Shown here: positions 27,354 through 35,532 of the stretch, piece by piece
Numbering within the stretch: position 1 is the first letter of the stretch
How the letters are laid out: each line of letters starts with the position of its first letter
Source of the DNA: Galbitalea soli
Lineage (GTDB): Bacteria > Actinomycetota > Actinomycetes > Actinomycetales > Microbacteriaceae
Reading direction: 5' to 3'
DNA length: 64,000 nucleotides
Assembly: GCF_010686725.1 (NCBI RefSeq)
Contig: NZ_JAAGWZ010000001.1
Coordinates: 1-64,000, forward strand
Position numbers and translations under genes: made by a program
The notes under the pieces: model-generated
What the model saw: the letters and a program-made list of their open reading frames with translations, nothing else
The model's database searches: none
Told to the model about the DNA's origin: nothing

Positions 27354-27397
27354 ACCGCGCCGATCCCTCGCCTCACGGGCGAGTGGGTCGGCGCGGT
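27354..27397 (+). terminator. Terminator of the ilv operon
   Basis: ACCGCGCCGA...CTCGCC pairs with GGCGAG...GTCGGCGCGGT in a long, slightly interrupted stem with a 5-base loop, followed by GTTGTTTCTG. It lies 33 bases after the ilvC stop. The tandem repeat at 27391-27426 begins within its right arm. Confidence 0.75.
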
Positions 27398-27426
27398 GTT
27401 GTTTCTGAGCGCGGTGTTGTTTCTGA
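27391..27426. repeat. 18-base tandem duplication
   Basis: GCGCGGTGTTGTTTCTGA occurs twice without a gap (27391-27408, 27409-27426). It duplicates the terminator's right edge and its T-rich tail. Confidence 0.9.
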
Positions 27427-27465
27427 CGCCGGTGCGGGGTCGGCGCGGTGTCGTCGTGGGGCCGG

Positions 27466-27732
27466 TCAGGTGCCGGGGCGCGGCACGGAGAGCGCGGCGA
27501 CGCCCGACAGCTCCAGCCGGGTGCGGTGCGAGCCCTGGATGATCGTCAGCAGCATCGCGCCGCAGCGGTGGCAGCGCACGATGTAGGTGTTCGGCTTCTG
27601 GTACACCATGGCCTCGGCGAGGTCGGCCACGTCGCCGCAACTCGCGCAGCGGCACGAGGCGCACGTCATGTCGGCGCTGAACAGCTCCGAGAGCGGTCCC
27701 GCCAGTGCGTTACCGTCGACGTGCGAGGTCAT
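27466..27732 (-). CDS. DUF6510 zinc-ribbon protein
   Basis: An 88-residue protein from the ATG at 27732. The central region has C-x2-C-x-C-x2-C (CASCRCASCGDV) and a second C-x2-C (RCHRCGAML), consistent with a small zinc ribbon. The N-terminal VDGNALAGPLSELF is typical of the family. Its start directly overlaps the stop of the flavin reductase gene, so it belongs to the same operon. A role as an electron-transfer or assembly partner of the two enzymes upstream is inference; no member has a function known to me. Confidence 0.8.
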   Translation of the reverse strand: MTSHVDGNALAGPLSELFSADMTCASCRCASCGDVADLAEAMVYQKPNTYIVRCHRCGAMLLTIIQGSHRTRLELSGVAALSVPRPGT

Positions 27733-28469
27733 CAGGCACCTCCGAAGCGTTCGGTCTTCACGCGCGCGGCCGGGTGGCCGAGCTCGACGAGGAGGTCGGC
27801 GACGGTCTCGACGAAGCCGGTCGGCCCGCACACGAAGACCGCCGGGTCGAGCGCGGCCGGCACCACGGCCTCGGCGAGCCGCTCGCGCGTGACGCGCCCG
27901 GGCGAGCCCGACCACCCCTCGGGCGCGGTCCGGGTGTAGACCCAGTCGATGTCGAAGTGCGGCGACCGGGCGAGCTCGGCGAGCTCCGCCGCGAAGAACA
28001 CGTCCTCGGGGGCGCGCACGGAGTAGAGCAGACGGAACGGAACGGTGGAGGCGACCGCCGCGTGTGCGCGCGCCATCGCCATGAGCGGCACGATGCCGGA
28101 GCCGCCGCCGATGAGCTGGACGGGCTCGGCGGGGGAGCGGTCATCCGCCGGCGGTCGCCACACGAACCACCCGCCGAGCGGTCCGCGCACCTCGAGCTGG
28201 TCGCCGACGATCAGCTCGTCGACGAGATAGGGCGACACCTCGCCGTCGGGGAGCCGGTCGACGGCGAGCTGGACGCGCGTGCCCGCGCCCGCGGTCGCGA
28301 TCGAGTACGAGCGGGTCGCCGTGTACCCGTCGGGTGCGGTGAGGCGGAGGTCGAGGTGCTGACCGGCGAGATTGCCGGGCCAGCCGGGAACCTCGAGGTC
28401 GATGCTTCGGGACGTGGGCGTCTGCGGGGCGATCGCCGTGACCGTGCCCACCGTCCAGTCTCCCGTCAC
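27732..28469 (-). CDS. Ferredoxin/flavin reductase-type FAD/NAD(P) oxidoreductase
   Basis: A 245-residue ferredoxin-NADP reductase-fold enzyme. The FAD-binding domain has GQHLDLRLTAPDGYTATRSY (flavin motif RSYS), and the NAD(P) domain has LIGGGSGIVPLMAM and the terminal VCGPTGFVETVADLL. No ferredoxin domain is fused. The GTG start at 28469 overlaps the stop of the molybdoenzyme gene by 4 bases. It probably supplies electrons to, or takes them from, that enzyme. Confidence 0.88.
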   Translation of the reverse strand: MTGDWTVGTVTAIAPQTPTSRSIDLEVPGWPGNLAGQHLDLRLTAPDGYTATRSYSIATAGAGTRVQLAVDRLPDGEVSPYLVDELIVGDQLEVRGPLGGWFVWRPPADDRSPAEPVQLIGGGSGIVPLMAMARAHAAVASTVPFRLLYSVRAPEDVFFAAELAELARSPHFDIDWVYTRTAPEGWSGSPGRVTRERLAEAVVPAALDPAVFVCGPTGFVETVADLLVELGHPAARVKTERFGGA

Positions 28470-29059
28470 CAGTACCGCTGTTCGCGCCAGGGGTCGCCGT
28501 ACATGTTGTACCCGTTCTGCTCCCAGAATCCGGGCTCGTCCTTCGGCATGATGCGCAGCGTGCGCACCCACTTCGCGCTCTTCCAGAAGTAGAGGTGCGG
28601 CACGAGCAGCCGCGCGGGACCCCCGTGCTCGGGGTCGAGGGGCGCACCCTCGAACTCGGTCGCGATCCACGCCTTGCCGCCGAGCAGATCGTCGACGGGC
28701 ACGTTCGTCGTATAGCCGCCGTAGCAGCCGGCCATCGCGAAGCGACCGGCCACGTCGAGCCCATCGAGAACGCGGTCGAGCGAGACGCCGCGCCACGAGG
28801 TGCCGAGCTTCGACCAGCGGGTCACGCAGTGGATGTCGGTGTGGATCTCCTCCAGTCCGAGTTCGTGGAACTGCTCCCAGTTCCATGCCCGGGTCTCGGC
28901 CACGTCGCCGGTGACCCCGAACACCCAGTCGCTCGTCGCGATCGCGGGGGTCGGGCCTGCGGAGAGCACGGGGAAGTCCTCGGTGAGGTACTGGCCGGGT
29001 GGCAGCTGGGGAGACTCCTCGCGCCTGCGACCGGAGAACCCGCGGGAGATGATGGGCAT
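28466..29059 (-). CDS. Sulfite-oxidase-fold molybdopterin oxidoreductase
   Basis: A 197-residue enzyme with the sulfite oxidase/YedY-type molybdopterin domain. The Mo-coordinating Cys is expected in EIHTDIHCVTRWSK. GCYGGYTTNVPVDDLL and RLLVPHLYFWKSAKWVR are other conserved family segments. There is no twin-arginine signal or haem domain, so it should work in the cytoplasm, unlike MsrP/YedY. It starts a three-gene operon with a flavin reductase and a DUF6510 zinc ribbon. The substrate is unknown. Confidence 0.88.
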   Translation of the reverse strand: MPIISRGFSGRRREESPQLPPGQYLTEDFPVLSAGPTPAIATSDWVFGVTGDVAETRAWNWEQFHELGLEEIHTDIHCVTRWSKLGTSWRGVSLDRVLDGLDVAGRFAMAGCYGGYTTNVPVDDLLGGKAWIATEFEGAPLDPEHGGPARLLVPHLYFWKSAKWVRTLRIMPKDEPGFWEQNGYNMYGDPWREQRYW

Positions 29060-29068
29060 GCGCCCAGA

Positions 29069-29761
29069 CTATTCCCTGGCGTCGACGTTCGGTTGGCCGA
29101 TGTGACCCAGGATTCCGACCGCGATCGTGACGAGCGCGGAGAGCGCCATCCCGAGGCCGAGGTGCACCCGCAGCAGGGCGGCTCCGGTCGCGGCACCCGC
29201 CCCCAGAAGCAGGATCGCGCCCGCGCGACGCTTCCACGGCTGGCCGCCGCCCCCGCCGAGCGTCGAGTCGAAGGCGAGACCGACGAGGGTCGAGGTGACG
29301 ACGACGGTCGTGACGTCCTTCACGGCGATGTGCCGGGCGGCACCCGCCTGCATGCCCATCGCGTAGCCCAGGATGCCGGTCACCGCGAAGCTCAGCGCGT
29401 CCGGTCGCGGGCTCGGGAAGGCGAGGGACGCGATCGCGCCGACGCCGAGGATCACACCGACGACGGTGAACAGCGTCGTCGAGCGATGTGACCAGCCCGC
29501 CGCGATCGGCCGCAGCACGCGCCCGGCGGTCGCCGCGCCCGCCATGAACAGGACGAGCGCGATGACCGGCCCCACCACCGGCAGCTTGTCGGCGCCCGTG
29601 AGCGCCATCGCGAGAATCACCACGTTGCCCGTCATGTTGCCCGTGAACACCCGGTCGAGGCCGAGGTAGCCGACCGCGTCGATCACGCCGGTGGAAAAGG
29701 TGAGGGCGAGCATCAGGGCGAGATGGAGCGTGGCGGGATTCTGGCGCAGGCGATTCTTCAC
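29069..29761 (-). CDS. YoaK/DUF1275 family membrane protein
   Basis: A 230-residue membrane protein with about six hydrophobic segments. The family phrases are AVGYLGLDRVFTGNMTGNVV near the N-terminus and GYAMGMQAGAARHIAVKDV. The GTG at 29761 has GAAGGA five bases upstream and gives the usual family length; a longer frame to 29854 would overlap the divergent amidase gene. The function is unknown. It is transcribed away from the acetamidase gene. Confidence 0.83.
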   Translation of the reverse strand: MKNRLRQNPATLHLALMLALTFSTGVIDAVGYLGLDRVFTGNMTGNVVILAMALTGADKLPVVGPVIALVLFMAGAATAGRVLRPIAAGWSHRSTTLFTVVGVILGVGAIASLAFPSPRPDALSFAVTGILGYAMGMQAGAARHIAVKDVTTVVVTSTLVGLAFDSTLGGGGGQPWKRRAGAILLLGAGAATGAALLRVHLGLGMALSALVTIAVGILGHIGQPNVDARE

Positions 29762-29844
29762 GGAGTCCTTCGGGGGTGAAAAAGGGGGGATTCCCACATC
29801 GATATGGTTTAGACAGTACCGTCCGTCGAAAGGGGGAGCCGCCC

Positions 29845-30927
29845 ATGCGCTCACAGCAGATCCTGCAGCCCGGCGTCGGCCCCGTGCGCGCGGCCCACTA
29901 CCTTCCGGCCGACCCGTCGACCGTGTTCTGGGGCCGCCTGCCCTGCGCCGCTGACGCCGCCGTGCTCGAGATCGAGCCGGGCGACGAGGTCACGATCGAC
30001 ACGATCAGCCACGAGGGGATCCTCGAGGATCAGGGCCGCGATCCCGCGGCCTACTTCGCGCTCTACGGCGTCGGGCCGGAGGCCGTGCTGCAGGATGCGA
30101 TCGGGCTCGCTGCGTCCGAGCATCCGCGTGACCCCGCCGTCGACGGTCCGCACGTGATCACCGGCCCCATCGCCGTGCGCGGCGCACGCCCCGGAGACCT
30201 GCTCAAGGTGACCGTGGTGGAGCTGCTGCCGCGCGTGCCCTACGGCGTGATCTCCAACCGGCACGGTCGCGGAGCGCTGCCGGGCGAGTACCCGCGCGCG
30301 GAGGGTTCGGTGAGCGTCTTCGCTGCCGTCGAGGAGCGCGATGGCGCGCTCGTCGGCACGCTGCCGCGCGTGGCGGGCGGCGCGCACACCGTCGCCTTCC
30401 CGCTCGCCCCGTTCCTGGGCACGATGGGCGTCGCGGTGGCGGGCGAGGTGCGGCCGCACTCGGTTCCCCCGGGGCCCCACGGCGGCAACATCGACATCGC
30501 GTTGCTCACCGCGGGCAGCATCCTCTATCTGCCGGTGCAGGTCGCCGGCGCCCTCGCCTATGTCGGCGACCCGCACTTCGCCCAGGGCGACGGCGAGGTC
30601 GCGCTCACCGCGATGGAGGCCTCGCTGCGGGCGACCCTGCGGTTCGAGGTCGTGACCGAACAGGATGCGGTGGCCGCGTTCGGCCGTCAGCTGGGCCCGC
30701 TCGTCGAGACGGCCGACTACCTCGTGCCGACCGGCCTCGACGAGGATCTCGATACGGCCGTGCGCAACTGCGTGCGCGCCGCGATCGCCGTCCTGCAGGC
30801 GCGCTTCGGAATGGACCCCGAGCACGCCTACGCCTACCTGAGTGCGGCGACGGACTTCCGCATCTCGCAGGTCGTCGACCTCGTGAAGGGCGTGCACGCG
30901 ACGATCCGGGTGGCGGACTTTGACTGA
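29845..30927 (+). CDS. Acetamidase/formamidase family protein
   Basis: A 360-residue enzyme expected to hydrolyse a small amide such as formamide or acetamide to the acid plus ammonia. Characteristic segments are GDEVTIDTISHEG, HVITGPIAVRGARPGDLLKV, VPPGPHGGNIDIALLTAGS and DPHFAQGDGEVALTAMEAS. The Asp and His of GDPHFAQGDGE belong to the metal/active site. GGGGGAG precedes the ATG at 29845. The next gene, an amidase fusion, overlaps its end by 8 bases, so both act on related nitrogen sources. Confidence 0.9.
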   Translation: MRSQQILQPGVGPVRAAHYLPADPSTVFWGRLPCAADAAVLEIEPGDEVTIDTISHEGILEDQGRDPAAYFALYGVGPEAVLQDAIGLAASEHPRDPAVDGPHVITGPIAVRGARPGDLLKVTVVELLPRVPYGVISNRHGRGALPGEYPRAEGSVSVFAAVEERDGALVGTLPRVAGGAHTVAFPLAPFLGTMGVAVAGEVRPHSVPPGPHGGNIDIALLTAGSILYLPVQVAGALAYVGDPHFAQGDGEVALTAMEASLRATLRFEVVTEQDAVAAFGRQLGPLVETADYLVPTGLDEDLDTAVRNCVRAAIAVLQARFGMDPEHAYAYLSAATDFRISQVVDLVKGVHATIRVADFD

Positions 30928-32479
30928 CGCGCCGGTGCTGCTTCCCGAGGGCGCCGAGCTCCCCGACGGCCTCCTCGCCGCCTTCTGGGAGTACGAGCGC
31001 GCCCTCATGGCCAACGATCTGCCCGCCCTGGACGCCCTCTTCGCACCCGGCCCCGACACGCTGCGCGGTGACGCCGGGGGAGTTCTCCTCGGCCACGACG
31101 CCATCAGCGCGTTCCGCAAGGGTCGCGGCGGCTCGCCGCAGCGCACGATCCTCGCCGTGCACGTGCGACCGCTCGGCAAAGACACGGCCCTCGTCGTCGC
31201 CGTCACCGCACCGCTCAGCGGCGGCCGCGGCCAGCAGACCCAGCTCTGGCAGCGGGATGCCGCGGGCTGGCTCGTGCACGCCGCGCACGTGAGCCTCCCG
31301 GCGCCCGCGATCACGTCGACGGTCTGGCGCACGGTGGGCACCCCCCTCGTGGCGCCGACCGGCTCGGGACCCCTCGACGGCCAGACGGTCGCGGTGAAGG
31401 ACCTCTTCGCGCTCGAGGGCCACGCGGTCGGCGGCGGTGTTCCCGCCTATCTCGCCGAGCAGGGTCCGAGTGCCCGGCATGCCGCGGCGGTGCGGGCGCT
31501 GCTCGGGGCGGGAGCCGCGGTACAGGGCATCGCGCAGACCGACGAGTTCGCGTACAGCATCGCCGGCCGCAACCCGCACTACGGCACCCCGCCCAACCCG
31601 GCCGTCGTGGGGGGAATCCCCGGCGGGTCATCCAGTGGGCCGGCCTCGGCGGTGGCGATGGGTCAGGCCTCGATCGGTCTGGCCACCGACACGGGCGGGT
31701 CGATCCGCGTTCCCGCCTCCTATCAGGGGCTGTGGGGCCTTCGCACGACCCACGGCGCGGTCGACCCCGACGGGCTGCTGGCGCTCGCGCCCTCCTTCGA
31801 CACCGTCGGCTGGCTCACCCGGGAGCCGCGGGTGCTGCGGGCCGCCGCCGCGGCCTCCCTCGATGGCGCCCGCCAGCTGCCGCTGTCGCCGCGTTTCGCG
31901 ATCGCGCCCGCGGTCGTCGGGAGGGCCTCGCCCCGGGTGCGCGAGGCGTTCGGGGCGGCCATGGAGGTCTTCGAGTCGTCGGGCCTGCTCACCGACCTCG
32001 CTGAGGTGGAGCTGGGCGACGTGGACGAGCTGTTCGAGACCTTCCGCACGATTCAAGGCGCCGAGGCGTGGGAGACGCACGGCGACTGGATCGACGCCCA
32101 CCCCGGTGCCCTCGGCGCCGACATAGCGGCCCGCTTCGCCTGGGCCTCGCAACTCGACCCCGCGACGGTGGCGGCGGCGCGGGTGCGACGGGCGGCCGCC
32201 CGCACCCACATCGAAACCGCGCTCGACGGGAGAATCCTGCTCCTTCCCTCCGCCTCGTCGACCGCCCCGTCGACCACCGCGGATGCCGTTCAGATCGAGG
32301 CCACGCGCGCGGCCACGCTGCGGCTCACCGCGATCGCGGGACTCGCGGGATTCCCCGCCCTGTCGGCCCCGGTGCTGAGCGTCGCGGGTGATCCGGTCGG
32401 GCTGTGCCTCGTGGGTCCCCGGCACAGCGACCTCGCCCTGATCGGCGTGGGCGAGCTCTTTGCCGCCGCGATGCGCTGA
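30920..32479 (+). CDS. AtzH-like domain fused to amidase-signature hydrolase
   Basis: A 519-residue two-domain protein. Residues 1-125 form an AtzH-like (DUF3225, NTF2-fold) domain with FWEYERALMANDLPALDALF and VHVRPLGKDTALVVAVTAP. The rest is an amidase-signature hydrolase with its Ser-Ser-Lys triad: Lys in VAVKDLF (about 159), Ser in GGSSSGPASAVAMG (about 237) and the nucleophile Ser in TDTGGSIRVPAS (about 260). The start is a TTG at 30920 that overlaps the acetamidase stop by 8 bases. In cyanuric-acid degradation AtzH-type proteins act beside the amidase AtzE, which suggests that the fused pair handles a urea- or biuret-like amide. Confidence 0.85.
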   Translation: MTDAPVLLPEGAELPDGLLAAFWEYERALMANDLPALDALFAPGPDTLRGDAGGVLLGHDAISAFRKGRGGSPQRTILAVHVRPLGKDTALVVAVTAPLSGGRGQQTQLWQRDAAGWLVHAAHVSLPAPAITSTVWRTVGTPLVAPTGSGPLDGQTVAVKDLFALEGHAVGGGVPAYLAEQGPSARHAAAVRALLGAGAAVQGIAQTDEFAYSIAGRNPHYGTPPNPAVVGGIPGGSSSGPASAVAMGQASIGLATDTGGSIRVPASYQGLWGLRTTHGAVDPDGLLALAPSFDTVGWLTREPRVLRAAAAASLDGARQLPLSPRFAIAPAVVGRASPRVREAFGAAMEVFESSGLLTDLAEVELGDVDELFETFRTIQGAEAWETHGDWIDAHPGALGADIAARFAWASQLDPATVAAARVRRAAARTHIETALDGRILLLPSASSTAPSTTADAVQIEATRAATLRLTAIAGLAGFPALSAPVLSVAGDPVGLCLVGPRHSDLALIGVGELFAAAMR

Positions 32480-32577
32480 CCGCTGGCTGGAGACAGCGGG
32501 GCGGCGGAGATGGCAGGTCGGCGTCGGCGGCTGGGCGGCGTCGGCGGAGTAACGACCCGCTGCGGCGAGCCCGCTCG

Positions 32578-33201
32578 CTAGTAGCGGTGCAGCGGCGCCA
32601 GCTGCCCGATCACCGGAGCGATGGTCGACAGCAGGATCGAGAACACGACGATCACCGCGATGACGTAGGCGGCGATCCAGACCCAGAGCACGGCGAGTCC
32701 GCGACCCGTCCGCCGCCGCACCACGACCGCGCGACCGATCATGTAGACCATCCCGGTCTGCAAGAAGGCGAAGGCCCAGTGGAAGCGACGGGGCACGCCG
32801 CGCCGACCGAGCTCGCGCCAGTCGAAGTAGGCGAGCACGACGGTCAGGGCGAGGATGCACAGCCCCAGCAGCAGGGTGAGGCCGTAGCCCGGGCTCGCGG
32901 CCAGGCGCAGTGCGGCGGTGCCGTTCGCGTACGGGGAGCGCGCGTCGAGCATCGCGGCCCGCAGGTATCCGCCGAAATCGATGGGGAGGATCGTGAGGAT
33001 CGTGGCGAGCGGGAGCACCGCGAGGATCCACGCGAACACCGTGTCGGGCGAGGTGCCCTCGGGTGCGCGGAGGGGCGGCTGCGGGGCGCCCTGGTTGTGG
33101 ACCTGGTCGGTCCAGCGGGCGCCGTCCCACCACCGCACCCGACTCGACCCGGGTGACTCGGGGTACCAGCCGGGGGCGGCTGCGGGGGTGGGGTCGGACA
33201 T
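32578..33201 (-). CDS. DUF2510 domain membrane protein
   Basis: A 207-residue protein. The N-terminus has the short Trp-rich DUF2510 motif (APGWYPESPGSSRVRWWDGA, ending RWTDQVH). About four hydrophobic segments follow, including VFAWILAVLPLATILTILPI and LRLAASPGYGLTLLLGLCIL. DUF2510 is common on actinobacterial membrane proteins and has no known biochemical role. AAGGGAG lies upstream of the ATG at 33201. It is a single-gene unit. Confidence 0.85.
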   Translation of the reverse strand: MSDPTPAAAPGWYPESPGSSRVRWWDGARWTDQVHNQGAPQPPLRAPEGTSPDTVFAWILAVLPLATILTILPIDFGGYLRAAMLDARSPYANGTAALRLAASPGYGLTLLLGLCILALTVVLAYFDWRELGRRGVPRRFHWAFAFLQTGMVYMIGRAVVVRRRTGRGLAVLWVWIAAYVIAVIVVFSILLSTIAPVIGQLAPLHRY

Positions 33202-33283
33202 CGGTGCTCCCTTGCCGTGCGAACGTGTTCCTCAAGGCTAGACCGCGCGGGCGCGCCTCCGCAGGGTCTGAAGTCCCGGTCGG

Positions 33284-33610
33284 CTACGGCGAGTCGGCCT
33301 GAGCGGCAGCGGCCTCGCCGTCGCGCACCTCGGATCCCGCGCCCGTGGTGGACTGGTCGGCCGCGTCGAGCTCGGAGGCGATCGCGTCGGTGTCGGTCGC
33401 GTCCGTGTCGGTCGCGGAGCCCGAGTCCGTGGCCGCGGGCGACGGCGACCGGGTGGGCGTCGCGGCGGCGGGGGACGCGCTCGTGGCGGGAGCCGGGGAG
33501 ACGCCCGGTGTCGCGGAGGTGCCGGCGGAGCATCCGGCGAGCGCCAGGGCGAGCAGGATGCTCGCCCCGGCGCCGATTCCTGTGAGGGACGATCTGCGCA
33601 TCGCGGTCAC
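33284..33610 (-). CDS. Small lipoprotein with Ser/Ala/Thr/Asp-rich tail
   Basis: A 108-residue protein from the GTG at 33610, which overlaps the previous stop by 4 bases; an ATG at 33601 is an equally possible start. The signal peptide ends in the lipobox LALAGC, and the mature part is low-complexity: Ser/Ala/Pro/Thr repeats, then ATDTDATDTDAIASELDAAD. It has no recognisable fold. It is co-translated with the secreted protein upstream and may tether or accompany it at the cell surface. Confidence 0.65.
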   Translation of the reverse strand: MTAMRRSSLTGIGAGASILLALALAGCSAGTSATPGVSPAPATSASPAAATPTRSPSPAATDSGSATDTDATDTDAIASELDAADQSTTGAGSEVRDGEAAAAQADSP

Positions 33611-34335
33611 CGGATCGCGGCGAGAACCAGCTCGCCGTCGGCCCGTGCCTGCTTGAGATGGGCGATCGCCGTGCGGAGATCGGAGCGGATCGGCTGCATC
33701 ACGGTGTGGTCGGCGTTGAAGGCGGAGGGTGTCACGGCGAGGGCTTTGGCGGCGAGACCGTTCAGCAGGGCGCTCGCGGCGCTGGTCTTGGCCGCCATGT
33801 CGGCGAGGTCGGCCTGCAGCGCCGGCGTGGACTTCGAGGCCTTGGGGCCTGCGAGCGCTGCGGCGAGCCGGTCGTGCGCCGAGGTCAGGCGAGGGATGCT
33901 GGTCGCCGTGAGTCGATCGGCGGCGGCAGCGAAGTGCGCCTGCGGCAGAGCGACGGCGTACACGCGGTACCCCGTGAAGATCGTGCGGTAGTCGGCTTTC
34001 GCCTGCGCGACCGTGGTGTCGGCCTGAATGGTCGCCTCGACCGTCTTCATGCCGGCGATGTCGGCGTTCAGGGTGGCGAGGATCTGCGCGCGGTCCGAGT
34101 CGGTCACGTCGTGGAGCGCGGTGATGCGCGCGACCGCCGTCGTGAGCGAGGTGATGCGCTGATCGGTCTTCAGCGTCGCCGACCGCTGGATCGCGGCGAG
34201 CGTGGTCGGCGACCCGGTGGGTGCGTCGCCGGCGGCGGCGGCGAAGGCGGGCGCACCCCCCGCGAGAACGAGGGTGGCCGTGGTCGTGGCCGCGAGGGCG
34301 GCACCGACGAGGCCGGTGCGGATGCTGCGCTTCAT
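33607..34335 (-). CDS. Secreted helical protein of unknown function
   Basis: A 242-residue protein from the ATG at 34335, with CAGGAG six bases upstream. A Sec signal peptide (MKRSIRTGL, then LAATTTATLVLAGGAPAFA) is followed by a predominantly helical, Ala-rich domain with repeated Thr/Asp/Leu patterns (ITSLTTAVARITALHDV, ATLNADIAGMKTVEATI). It contains no Cys and no catalytic motif. Similar secreted helical proteins are widespread in Microbacteriaceae without an assigned role. It forms an operon with the small lipoprotein downstream. Confidence 0.7.
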   Translation of the reverse strand: MKRSIRTGLVGAALAATTTATLVLAGGAPAFAAAAGDAPTGSPTTLAAIQRSATLKTDQRITSLTTAVARITALHDVTDSDRAQILATLNADIAGMKTVEATIQADTTVAQAKADYRTIFTGYRVYAVALPQAHFAAAADRLTATSIPRLTSAHDRLAAALAGPKASKSTPALQADLADMAAKTSAASALLNGLAAKALAVTPSAFNADHTVMQPIRSDLRTAIAHLKQARADGELVLAAIR

Positions 34336-34471
34336 GCTGGACTCCTGCTCTGTGGTGGGCGTCGACGATCTCGACAGCACTCACGATGGGGTGCCCGTGT
34401 TCGGCGCGGATCAGCCGGATGTTCGGGGAATGTAAGGGCGGGGCCAGACGGTGCCCCTCTCCTCTGCTGGC

Positions 34472-35482
34472 TCAGGCCAGCGACGGCGCGATCAGGAGCA
34501 CGGTCGGCACGGCGACGAGGGCGACCGCCACCGCGATGACCCCGGCGCGCGCGGCGAGGGTGAGCGGCTCCGGGGGGTCGACGAGCCGAGTCAGGCGGAG
34601 GCGGTCGCGATCGTGGGATCGGGTATCCGCCGGATACGCGATGCCGGTCGCGGATCGCACGACTCCGGCCGGAGCGAGCGCCGGGGTGCCCGGGAGTGTC
34701 GTGCCGCCCGAGGGGTCGCCATCGCGGCCGGGCGTGCCCCCCGCGACGAGCGCGATCGCGAGGGCGAGGGTGCGCGAGTCGGTGGATCGCCGCGCGGTGT
34801 CATCGGCGAGCATCTCGACGAGAAGGCCCACCTCGTGCTGCGCCCGCGTCGCGATGGGGAACCAGGGCAGCGAGGTGCGCCAGGCATCGAAGGCGAGCAG
34901 CACGACGTAGTGGCGCTGGATGAGGTGCGCCTTCTCGTGTTCGACGACCGCGGCGAGCTCGGCATCGTCGAGCAGGCTGACGAGCCCGCGGGACAGCACC
35001 GTGATCGATCCGAGGTTGCCGGGCAGGCAGTAGGCGAGGGGCGCGGCGCTGTCGAGCACGCGGGTGTTCGGCTGGGTGGCCGAGGGAGAGGAGAGCAGTT
35101 CGACGAGCCGGCGGTGGCGGAGGCGCTGCCGCTCGGTGACCACGAGCGTGAGCGCGAGATTGAGCAGGAGGTGGGCGGCGAGGACGCCCGCGAGGCTGAG
35201 CGATGCGATCGAGACGACCACGAGCGGGGTGGTGGTGATGCCGTGCGACAGTGCGCGCGCGAAGCCGCCCAGACCCGAGATGAGCGTGCCGCCGAAGGGG
35301 ATGAGCCCGAAGGTCAGCAGCGAGCCGATCATGGAGAGGCCGCCCGCGAGCGCGATGGCCTGCCAGAGCAGGAGCGCGGTCGCCGGCGCCCGTGACGGCC
35401 ACGCGGCGCGGGCGAGCAGAATCGGTGCCGGCCAGGCGAGCACGAGCGCGAGGGCGGCCAGGGCGAGGGATGCGGTCAGCAC
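34472..35482 (-). CDS. M56-family membrane metallopeptidase (BlaR1-type, no sensor domain)
   Basis: A 336-residue membrane protein with about four hydrophobic segments and the zinc-protease motif HEKAH (AVVEHEKAHLIQRHY) near residue 180. The start is a GTG at 35482, about 50 bases after the BlaI-type gene. It lacks the penicillin-binding sensor domain of BlaR1/MecR1. By analogy with such pairs it should cleave or control the BlaI-type repressor in response to a membrane signal. The signal here is unknown. Confidence 0.85.
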   Translation of the reverse strand: MLTASLALAALALVLAWPAPILLARAAWPSRAPATALLLWQAIALAGGLSMIGSLLTFGLIPFGGTLISGLGGFARALSHGITTTPLVVVSIASLSLAGVLAAHLLLNLALTLVVTERQRLRHRRLVELLSSPSATQPNTRVLDSAAPLAYCLPGNLGSITVLSRGLVSLLDDAELAAVVEHEKAHLIQRHYVVLLAFDAWRTSLPWFPIATRAQHEVGLLVEMLADDTARRSTDSRTLALAIALVAGGTPGRDGDPSGGTTLPGTPALAPAGVVRSATGIAYPADTRSHDRDRLRLTRLVDPPEPLTLAARAGVIAVAVALVAVPTVLLIAPSLA

Positions 35483-35532
35483 GGCGGCGCGCTCGCGGGC
35501 ACGGGCGGGGTGGTCATGGCGGCGGCCGCGCG

